Source of the DNA: Eubacteriales Family XIII. Incertae Sedis bacterium
Lineage (GTDB): Bacteria > Bacillota > Clostridia > Peptostreptococcales > Anaerovoracaceae
DNA: 12,080 bases
Direction: 5' to 3'
NCBI GenBank assembly: GCA_031255695.1
Contig: JAIRSA010000096.1
Span: 1-12,080, forward strand
A program made the translations under genes and the position numbers. The notes beneath the pieces were generated by a model. The model saw nothing but the letters and a program-made list of their open reading frames with translations. It ran no database searches and was not told the DNA's origin. Positions 8,201 to 12,080 of this stretch are shown here, one piece after another. Each line of letters begins with the position of its first letter. Within the stretch, counting starts at the first letter, position 1.

Positions 8201-9220
8201 GAAGGCTTCCGTAGTGCTGATGAGACTGCCTGTGTGCGGGTTGGTGTAGTTCTGGCTCGTTATCGTCGATACCGAGTCGCAGTCAGATGTCACGTAGCCG
8301 CTGAAGCCCCAGGCCTGGCGGAGAAGCGTGTCCATGAAATAGCTGCTGTATGATACGGGATCCCCGTTCACATTGCTATATGCAGTCATAACGGACGTGA
8401 CGTCGATGTTCTGGATGATGTTGCGGTACGGGCGCGTGAAATACTCCCTTACTGAGCGTATGTCCGTCTCTGCGCCGCCCGTACGGCGGTTGTTCTCGCT
8501 GTTGTTGGCGGTATAATGCTTTATGGTCGTCACCGCCTTGAGGTAGCCTTCGTTGTTGGCGCTGGTCTTTTCATAGGCCCCGCTGGCCGGATCCTTGCCT
8601 TCCACGCCCGCTATGAAGCGTGTGGCCATCTCGGCTGTGAGGAAGGGGTCCTCTGAATACGACTCGTCGTTCCTGCCCCAGCGAGGGTCGCGGGCGAGGT
8701 TGACTGTCGGCGAATAGTACGTGAGCTCATACTTATGGGCGCGCGTGCTCTCGCGTATCTCGTTGCCTATCTCCACGGACTCCCTGTAATACAGGTCCCT
8801 GTCCCAGGTCGCCCCTGCCGCGTAGCTTACGGGATAGGATGTCGAATCGACGGTCTGCGGCGGGCCGCCGACGCCGCCGTTGCGGCTCAGCCCGTGTATC
8901 GCCTCGTTCCACCACTGGTATCCCGAAATCCCAAGCCTCGGTATGGCCGCGGCGTTCGAGCCTGTCAGCTGCGAGCCTTTTTCCGCGGTGCTCATCTGCG
9001 CCACCAGGTCGGCCGCGCGTTCCGCGAATGTGTACGATGTGTTTAGATAGATGGGCTGGACTATCATCTCTGCCGCTGCCGCCGTGTCTGCGCCCAGACC
9101 CGGCAATACGCCCGCCGCCGGCGAAACCGGCGCGCAGGTTACCACAAGGATCAGCGACAGCAATATCGCCGATACCCGTTTCACTCCTGCCATGCGTGTT
9201 TTTCGGTGTGCCTTATGCAT
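2237..9220 (-). CDS. Giant secreted dual GH3 glycosidase (beta-xylosidase-like plus beta-glucosidase-like modules)
   Basis: This 2327-aa protein is over three times the usual GH3 length of 700-850 aa. A signal peptide covers about residues 1-50 (hydrophobic core 17-30), so it acts outside the cell. Module 1 (about 65-830): GH3 barrel with RDPRWGR (177-183), KH (234-235) and nucleophile D313 in SDCDS as in beta-xylosidases; the C-domain has candidate acid/base E570 in SNEEQDR and YPFGYGLSYS (706-715); a fibronectin-like domain follows. Linker (about 860-1470): Ig-like, cadherin-like (980-1062), DUF1349/concanavalin-like (1066-1268) and two chitobiase-C-like units (1280-1470). Module 2 (about 1475-2215): ADGPSGVR (1531-1538), KH (1628-1629), nucleophile D1706 in SDWGG, acid/base E1946 in TGEGAD, YPFGYGLSYT (2084-2093), fibronectin-like domain. 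A Big_2 domain (2250-2327) ends it. No LPXTG, SLH or dockerin is seen. AAGGAGG (9230-9236) with a 9-base spacer fixes the start. Family is certain; xylo- or gluco-oligosaccharide substrates are inferred. Confidence 0.95.
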   Translation of the reverse strand: MHKAHRKTRMAGVKRVSAILLSLILVVTCAPVSPAAGVLPGLGADTAAAAEMIVQPIYLNTSYTFAERAADLVAQMSTAEKGSQLTGSNAAAIPRLGISGYQWWNEAIHGLSRNGGVGGPPQTVDSTSYPVSYAAGATWDRDLYYRESVEIGNEIRESTRAHKYELTYYSPTVNLARDPRWGRNDESYSEDPFLTAEMATRFIAGVEGKDPASGAYEKTSANNEGYLKAVTTIKHYTANNSENNRRTGGAETDIRSVREYFTRPYRNIIQNIDVTSVMTAYSNVNGDPVSYSSYFMDTLLRQAWGFSGYVTSDCDSVSTITSQNYTNPHTGSLISTTEAFAMALAHGEDLECNNGFTTGNGSYASNMKAMLAESPMNDKGRFTENQVDVSLHRLMTTRMRLGEFDGEIAYIAEAKARVENEAASKGIGRQTPERVALAAEVAENAVVMLKNSGSALPVTKAAISGSAPLAPTATMAIVGPWGKGTYLGGYSSTQNLTSADTANFVVIERGIRDAYAGYLPAENIEYFDGFTEEAGNLAGKNTIDPEAVAAAVDADVAIVVLGNEQADSNEEQDRLNLNFTGGQTQLAKQIGAARKELGKKTIVIMETFGPSNISDFEPYVDAILWSGFAGIQKGVGFANVLTGAKNPSGKTTALWHNNVDGTGSVAEGTSDLPPTVDYIMYNEDASHPGRTYMYYKDAYKEGGVKYPFGYGLSYSDFSYKGISEISSGNGEGGAYTADGTIKVSVTLENSSAVAGQEVVQLYVSQPDAAPADKRPFRRLLGFDKVAVGAGAERTVTFELPIADIAYFDAASGKYAVDRGAYLIEIAGSSLDASKAVAGQNALAFTVSDGTITQKPEVVTFKPNQGGDDAAMIAERLLFDRGAEIIPHIAVAMNDETIYGRTIKDNVPPITQAPSITDIPLPEGMAVSYAHKSGDRAIDYSGGKLVANAYGVETVEATVTYKGTTVKGDFVVYVKSDPTPDNILLNGTPMADYSKGVTDYSVAIPYGTDTTPTVSVVPQAAPLSEITYTVTQASGIPGIAQVVAQDTDPGGKAVTYMIGFSRPPVSADFKEGALALWPQWTVWDPVPGSIIHDDTGLHIKSSDTSLNVYKQPAAGDWESIAHIKLAAALPANATQNLLGVEGDRQNSLRLAMENVTFWWPDEFGVPQPLSFGNFVLYKKMAGEEAQAGSAFVWGPLPSEVYIRVINSGGTYSFAYSTNGTMWSNVGSADAAYLDPKFVLDAHGTNNAIAGGDSEEPVPMTVTYETLDFTGGAQPPDTAEAPALEYSMGWFGPQVSVQHPWINEANVMAGTVKAYYTVDGTDPTESSAEVMLMAFPGFGVFATVVPPGPSVVKVMVTLGSEKSAVGSVTVKPDAPVAQKSSGMYLPADLAGGIALSQVAGGKVLYSAGAGPYDPATGTADASGLPEPGTEYAGPIPVAGVTAGQAFIIKAITAFPADAPEFYSDPSTFFYVPNGSLVKLRADNIDEVIAEMSLEQRINLTSGIGGDPTVLVNNGPAGGTYGIPHLGIPALVLADGPSGVRMRKNATVWMSPTGVASTWNTALTSALGERVAAEAEHYAVDIMLSPGLNTQRNPLGGRDFEYYSEDPLITGAIATAYIKALQDNGVGVSMKHYAANDQENFRGQGNVVVSERALREIYLRGFEMAAEVKPWSYMAAYNAVNGINASAHKWLMTTLLRDEWGFDGFVMSDWGGDYDPPADLEAQMDLGESSRNTAAVWSWIDDPGISADERARRIGLVNRSVKNILGVVVKTNAFKGTYGELLPDGTYSELSQADVNQRSVDFGTSNVYNASKPVAKNVSDEGMVLLKNEGAALPMAGNEKIALVTSQFAWDELRELGWYGNTASLGDFVTQGRGSAQVKFNEGLKYAPTLREGLAAAGFDVIDWKIDGDIATNSAISAGTAQALAETAARSAAASADAGIFVLTRVTGEGADLTPEYFDLTEREKIVFGAYADAFHKAGKKMIALINAGAAVNTTEFREKADAILEVWMPGTEGANSIADALKGAVNPSGKLTQTFPLTYSDSSSIAMAADEHVGQTWGTNPVYYDEGVYVGYRYFDTFGTQDRVAYPFGYGLSYTKFAYGEFKLDKRHFDKSNPDDTITASVKVTNVGGMAGKEVVQLYLGADSYKEEGRPAKELKAFTKTKLLQPGESETVTLTLKLRDLQYYDDGNPDNALRERIEPEDYLGPDRWTVSDDTVFTVTIRTNSANAASPNAPIAGLNAKFTYGGTEAMATKLKLSPARASIKLSRPTLALTLDTDGEYYEFASSNNSVARVDPATGVVTGFKPGTAVVTVRMLDGSGLTASVMVNVTY

Positions 9221-9467
9221 CGTGTTGTTCCTCCTTGATTAGATGAGTCAAGCAAAGTAAAGAACATTTTTTCAGGGCTTGGTCCTTTTTTCCGAATCCC
9301 CCCTTCCTATAAACGAAAACGCCTCCAAAATGTGGACCAAACGAATAAGACAGCAGACCCCCCTGGCGCCGTTCCGCAAAACTAGCCGCAAGATCATGCC
9401 CCGCAACGCGGCACGGCAAATGCCCCTTCAACACAATACCCTTTTATGACAATAATGTTACAGATAA

Positions 9468-9496
9468 AGTATATATCACTATTTTGGAAAAGTAAA
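9468..9496 (-). promoter_or_regulatory. Putative promoter of the giant GH3 glycosidase gene
   Basis: On the minus strand TTTACT (9491-9496) and TATACT (9468-9473) are separated by 17 bp and lie in an AT-rich stretch. The -10 box matches the consensus at five of six positions and the -35 at four. Transcription would begin near 9460, leaving a leader of about 240 nt before the ATG, long enough for post-initiation control. Confidence 0.5.
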
Positions 9497-9555
9497 GTGA
9501 GTTGACTGCAAAAAAACGTTCTAATTTCACTAATTTTGCCCCGATTCCCATTAAA

Positions 9556-9681
9556 CCGCTTTACGGGGCCAGCATCATGTAATATAATAGCCATAAGGCA
9601 GCCATTATATGGCAGCCATAGCGCGGCTATTGTATATACTCCGCTTTGCGGGGCCGGCGGGCCATATGATAGCCGTAGGGC
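9556..9681. repeat. Repeat cluster around the HxlR promoter, with an imperfect direct repeat
   Basis: CCGCTTTACGGGGCCAGC (9556-9573) recurs as CCGCTTTGCGGGGCCGGC (9641-9658), 16 of 18 bases alike, and both are followed about 10-15 bp later by ATAGCCRTARGGC (9587-9599 and 9669-9681). The whole repeat unit is about 42 bp, offset by 85 bp with a 3-bp gap. Between the copies lie GCAGCCAT twice (9599-9606 and 9612-9619), the perfect palindrome GCCAT-TAT-ATGGC (9601-9613) and the inverted pair AATAGCC/GGCTATT (9586-9592 and 9625-9631). This fits an array of operator half-sites or a structured leader. Confidence 0.7.
9560..9588 (+). promoter_or_regulatory. Putative promoter of the HxlR regulator gene
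   Basis: A perfect TATAAT (9583-9588) lies 17 bp after TTTACG (9560-9565), which matches four of six -35 positions. Transcription would start near 9595, so the palindrome GCCATTATATGGC (9601-9613) falls just after the start, where a bound repressor would block initiation. That placement suggests autoregulation, by inference. Confidence 0.5.
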
Positions 9682-9749
9682 GCAGCGCGGGAGCCGCTTG
9701 CACCGGACCGAAGGCTCCAGCCGTTTTTGTCATTGCGGGAGGTGTCATA

Positions 9750-10256
9750 ATGTCTGTAGATACGTTGAGGGAAGAACTGAAACGCCGGCTGTTGGACGGC
9801 GATTTCACCTGCGAGAAAGAACTGACTCTGTCTCTTATCAGCGGCAAACGCAAAGTCGTGGTTATTTGGCATCTTTCCCACGAAGGGCCTTTGCGTTTCG
9901 GCGAGCTGTCCCGCCTCTTTAAAACAAGCAGCCACAGGATCCTGACGAAACAGCTGCGGGAATTGGAGATGGACGGCTTGATTACACGCCAGATATTTGA
10001 AGGGGCGGTCCCCAAGGTCGAGTACAGGCTTACGGAACTCGGCGAAAGTATAGTGCCTATAGTGGACATGATGTGGGAATGGGGGAAAACCAACATGTTC
10101 TATTATGCCAACAAGATACGGCAGGGCGCGGCCAAGGATACGCACGACAGCGGGCATGGCGCCGCCGGCGCCGGCGCGGCCAAGGTTTCAGAGCCGGCCA
10201 AGGCGCCGCCCATGCCGTACGCGCCACAGCCCATCCGTACTGTGCAAAAGCCATAG
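9750..10256 (+). CDS. HxlR-family winged-helix transcriptional regulator
   Basis: The product is 168 aa. Residues 18-112 match the HxlR family: FTCEKELTLSLISGK with Cys21, IWHLSHEGPLRFGELSRLF, the recognition region SSHRILTKQLRELEMDGLI (60-78), the wing RQIFEGAVPKVEYRLTELGE (80-99) and IVPIVDMMWEWG (101-112). These proteins bind DNA as dimers, and in some members (YodB and relatives) the N-terminal cysteine senses electrophiles; whether Cys21 does so here is unknown. ATG 9750 was chosen over the earlier in-frame ATG at 9609 because GGGAGGTG lies 5 bases upstream and family similarity begins right after it. Residues 125-168 form an Ala/Gly/Pro-rich tail not typical of the family. It is divergent from the GH3 gene and precedes a sugar transporter gene on the same strand, so control of either is plausible. 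Confidence 0.9.
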   Translation: MSVDTLREELKRRLLDGDFTCEKELTLSLISGKRKVVVIWHLSHEGPLRFGELSRLFKTSSHRILTKQLRELEMDGLITRQIFEGAVPKVEYRLTELGESIVPIVDMMWEWGKTNMFYYANKIRQGAAKDTHDSGHGAAGAGAAKVSEPAKAPPMPYAPQPIRTVQKP

Positions 10257-10267
10257 CGCAGCACCAT

Positions 10268-10297
10268 CGGCGGCCGGCATCCCACGCCAGGCCGCCG
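10268..10297 (+). terminator. Possible terminator hairpin after the HxlR gene
   Basis: CGGCGGCC (10268-10275) and GGCCGCCG (10290-10297) form a perfect 8-bp GC-only stem with a 14-base loop, starting 12 bp after the stop codon. No U-tract follows, so it may be a weak terminator or a 3' stabilising stem. A 12-base direct repeat CCGGCATCCCAC (10274-10285 and 10314-10325) begins inside it. Confidence 0.35.
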
Positions 10298-10475
10298 TCC
10301 GCTTTCCGGGCCTCCGGCATCCCACCTCCAGCGCATCGGCGCCGCCACCCAAAAAAATATTTTCGAAGATCCATGTGCTTCCAGCCCAAATATTGCCCCT
10401 AAAACCGCATTTTCCAAGTGTTCTACGGTTTCGCCCAGCCTGCCGCCTATGCGGCAGTAACATTAATGTGCGTAC

Positions 10476-10512
10476 TTTACTATCCAACTTCTATCATAAT
10501 ATAATCATTATA
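10476..10512 (+). promoter_or_regulatory. Putative promoter of the sugar ABC transporter, -10 box inside a palindrome
   Basis: TTTACT (10476-10481) and a perfect TATAAT (10500-10505) are separated by 18 bp. The -10 box is the left arm of the perfect inverted repeat TATAAT-C-ATTATA (10500-10512), which overlaps the expected transcription start. This could be an operator, though such AT-rich palindromes also occur by chance. The leader to the ATG would be about 240 nt. Confidence 0.5.
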
Positions 10513-10646
10513 CAGTCCATATGATTTATTTTCTGCATTATTTATATTGAATATCCCGCGTCGGGCGCACCGCCTATGCCAAAGGCCCCAATATACATGG
10601 GGAAGCGATGGCGCCCTGGCATTGAATACTATTCACCTATTGAACA

Positions 10647-10665
10647 TGTCGTACACTGCACGACA
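10647..10665 (+). promoter_or_regulatory. Operator-like inverted repeat in the transporter leader
   Basis: TGTCGT and ACGACA are perfect 6-bp arms around a 7-base centre (ACACTGC). The 19-bp span resembles a dimeric repressor site in size. It lies about 135 bp after the putative promoter and 88 bp before the start codon, so as RNA it could instead be a leader hairpin. No binding protein is identified. Confidence 0.35.
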
Positions 10666-10752
10666 CCCCGCAAGCAGCGGCCTGCGGCGGATGCAAATGG
10701 CAAACAGGGTCTGTAACAGCACAAACACGGAAAGGCATGGTCAGGCAAGCAA

Positions 10753-12080
10753 ATGGAAGAATACCGCATAGAAATGGAAGGCGTAACCAAGAGCTTCGGC
10801 GGGGTCCACGCGCTGAAGGGTGTTTCGTTCCGCGCAAAAGCGGGCGAGATCCATGCCCTTATGGGCGAGAACGGGGCCGGCAAATCCACCCTGATGAAGA
10901 TCCTATCCGGCGCTTATTCCAAGGACTCAGGGACCATCCGCATAGACGGGGCGGAGGTGGACATCTCGTCCCCGAAGCGCGGCAAGGAACTGGGCATAGG
11001 CATCGTCTATCAGGAGTTTGAGCTGGCGCCTGATATTTCAGTCGCCGAAAACATATTCCTAAACCGCCTCTCGAATGGGCGGGCCTTGATCAACTGGAAG
11101 GAACTCAACCGGCAGGCCGGCGTGATAATCGACAGCCTGGGCTTCCAGATCGATCCTAGGGCCATCGTCGGGGATCTGCCCGTGGCCTCCCAGCAGATCG
11201 TTGAGATAGCGAAGGCGCTTGCGTTCAACGCGAAGGTCCTGATCCTGGACGAGCCGACGGCCGTGCTCAGCTACAACGAAGTGGAAAAGCTGTTCGCGAC
11301 GCTGCGCAAGCTGAAGTCCGACGGCGTGTGCATCATATATATATCCCACCGCATGCAGGAGATATTCCAGATCGCCGATATGATAACCACGCTCCGCGAC
11401 GGGGCCGTGACCGGCTCCATGCCCCGCAGCGATGCGGATGTGGACCGCATCATCGAGCTGATGATCGGGGGCAGGCTTGAGGTCATGTTCCCCGCCCGCG
11501 ACTGCGAAATCGGCGAGGAGGTGCTCAAGGTCTCCGGGCTTACAGGCAGCAAGCGCTTTGCGGATGTCAGTTTCGCCCTGCGCCGCGGCGAGGTCCTAGG
11601 CATAGCGGGGCTCGTGGGCAGCGGGCGCACGGAGGTGATGCGGGCCATTTTCGGCGGCGACGACAAGCGCGCCGGGGATATATTCCTCAAAGGCGAGCGG
11701 CGCCATATAACCAGCCCGCACAAGGGCGTGGCCAGCGGGCTGGCCCTGGTGCCGGAGAACAGGCGGGATCAGGGGCTGGTCATGGACAAGCCTATACGCG
11801 AGAACATCACCCTGCCCGGCATGCGGAAGATCACGCGCATGCTAGGGGTGATCTCAGGGCAGAGGGAGCAGGATCTGGCGCGGCGCCTCTGCGAGAAGCT
11901 GGGCGTGAAGACGCAGAGCGTCAATGCGCCTGTCAACAACCTGAGCGGCGGCAACCAGCAAAAGGTGGTGCTGGCGAAATGGTTCCACATGGACTGCGAT
12001 GTCATATTGCTGGACGAGCCGACACGCGGCGTGGATGTGGGGGCGAAGACGGAGATATACAAACTCATAAACGAGCTGGC
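10753..12080 (+). CDS. Sugar ABC transporter ATP-binding protein (CUT2 family, RbsA/MglA/XylG-like), 3' end cut by the window
   Basis: The visible 442 residues cover two fused nucleotide-binding domains, the hallmark of CUT2 monosaccharide importers; family members are about 500 aa, so some 60 residues are missing. Domain 1: Walker A GENGAGKST (38-46), Q-loop Q87, degenerate signature LPVASQQIVEIAKAL, Walker B VLILDEPTAVLS and IYISHRM. Domain 2: degenerate Walker A GLVGSGRTEV, intact signature LSGGNQQKVVLAKW and VILLDEPTRGVDVGAKTEIY. Degeneracy at these two places is normal in the family. It would power uptake of a monosaccharide with a permease and binding protein, presumably encoded beyond the window. 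Start ATG 10753 follows a weak AGG site and gives MEEYRIEMEGVTKSFGGVHA, as in relatives; ATG 10774 is the in-frame alternative. The sugar cannot be read from this subunit; xylose, ribose or galactose are possible. Confidence 0.95.
   Translation, partial: MEEYRIEMEGVTKSFGGVHALKGVSFRAKAGEIHALMGENGAGKSTLMKILSGAYSKDSGTIRIDGAEVDISSPKRGKELGIGIVYQEFELAPDISVAENIFLNRLSNGRALINWKELNRQAGVIIDSLGFQIDPRAIVGDLPVASQQIVEIAKALAFNAKVLILDEPTAVLSYNEVEKLFATLRKLKSDGVCIIYISHRMQEIFQIADMITTLRDGAVTGSMPRSDADVDRIIELMIGGRLEVMFPARDCEIGEEVLKVSGLTGSKRFADVSFALRRGEVLGIAGLVGSGRTEVMRAIFGGDDKRAGDIFLKGERRHITSPHKGVASGLALVPENRRDQGLVMDKPIRENITLPGMRKITRMLGVISGQREQDLARRLCEKLGVKTQSVNAPVNNLSGGNQQKVVLAKWFHMDCDVILLDEPTRGVDVGAKTEIYKLINEL

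Larger units (their letters stand above)
9221..9749. other. 529-bp divergent control region between the glycosidase and HxlR genes
   Basis: This gap separates two divergent genes. The half next to the glycosidase (9237-9460) is its untranslated leader, in which I see no clear riboswitch or strong hairpin. The middle (9461-9590) is AT-rich and carries one promoter for each direction, plus the closely spaced repeat CTAATTT (9521-9527 and 9530-9536) between the two -35 boxes, a possible operator. The half next to HxlR (9556-9681) is a dense cluster of repeated and inverted motifs. I found no convincing small gene or tRNA. Confidence 0.7.
10257..10752. other. 496-bp intergenic region before the sugar transporter gene
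   Basis: The first part (10257-10345) is GC-rich with a hairpin and a 12-bp direct repeat. The middle has a perfect CTGCCGC/GCGGCAG hairpin (10440-10446 and 10451-10457, loop CTAT) and then an AT-rich promoter region (10470-10555). The rest is a leader of about 240 nt with nested inverted repeats: TGCCA/TGGCA (10577-10581 and 10617-10621) enclosing CCCC/GGGG (10586-10589 and 10599-10602), and TGTCGT/ACGACA (10647-10652 and 10660-10665). I see no credible gene in it. Confidence 0.6.

Noticed and set aside
9500..9540. TTGACT at 9502 as a -35 box for a plus-strand promoter
   Set aside because: No acceptable -10 box lies 16-18 bp downstream; the TATAAT at 9583 with TTTACG at 9560 fits better.
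9213..9594. Two short minus-strand ORFs (73 and 66 codons) in the glycosidase leader and promoter region
   Set aside because: They lack convincing ribosome sites, overlap the promoter and the start of the glycosidase gene, and have no domain-like sequence.
9609..9749. N-terminal extension of the HxlR gene from ATG 9609
   Set aside because: This stretch contains the operator-like repeats and no ribosome site in front of it. The good GGGAGGTG site and the family similarity both point to ATG 9750.
10547..10771. Possible leader peptide ORF (74 codons) ahead of the transporter gene
   Set aside because: It begins with TTG without a ribosome site and has no recognisable features. Its overlap with the transporter start is likely chance.
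1..12080. CRISPR arrays, tRNA or rRNA genes, insertion sequences, phage genes
   Set aside because: No regularly spaced repeats, cloverleaf sequences, transposase motifs or terminal inverted repeats were seen by eye in the window.

Overview
The window reads as a GC-rich chromosome segment of a saccharolytic, probably anaerobic Gram-positive bacterium. I favour a high-GC member of Clostridia (Bacillota). The reasons are an ECF sigma factor paired with a DUF4367-type membrane protein, a very large secreted multimodular glycosidase with Ig-like domains, strong AGGAGG-type ribosome sites, and frequent ATA isoleucine codons despite high GC. The taxonomic guess is inference; no rRNA or marker gene is present.

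Left part (1-2050), all on the minus strand. A short ORF with a signal peptide (249-458) appears to be frameshifted and decaying. Upstream of it lies a two-gene operon: an ECF sigma factor (1362-1901) whose 3' end overlaps by 11 bp a single-pass membrane protein with an outward DUF4367 domain (644-1372), probably its anti-sigma factor. A good consensus promoter (2020-2048) drives it. Its roughly 110-nt leader holds two perfect 7-bp hairpins.

Centre (2152-9220), minus strand. One 2327-residue secreted protein carries two complete glycoside hydrolase family 3 (GH3) enzymes in tandem. The N-terminal one has a beta-xylosidase-type SDCDS nucleophile motif, and the C-terminal one has a beta-glucosidase-type SDWGG motif. 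Between them lie about 600 residues of Ig-like, cadherin-like, lectin-like and chitobiase-C-like modules. A Big_2 Ig-like domain ends the protein, and no cell-wall anchor is visible. A UUCG-capped GC hairpin (2152-2177) ends the transcript, after three short tandem repeats.

Right part (9221-12080). A 529-bp divergent control region separates the glycosidase from a plus-strand HxlR-family regulator (9750-10256). It holds a promoter for each direction and an unusual cluster of repeated AGCCATA-like motifs and an imperfect direct repeat. After another 496-bp gap, with a promoter whose -10 box lies in a palindrome, comes the start of a sugar ABC transporter ATPase with two nucleotide-binding domains (10753 to the window end).

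Taken together this looks like a carbohydrate utilisation locus: an extracellular enzyme releases sugars from plant-type oligosaccharides, a CUT2-type transporter imports them, and a local HxlR regulator sits between. The most distinctive items are the dual-GH3 architecture, the repeat-rich operator region, and a 12-bp motif shared by the HxlR and sigma-factor control regions. I did not find a clearly new type of biological system.
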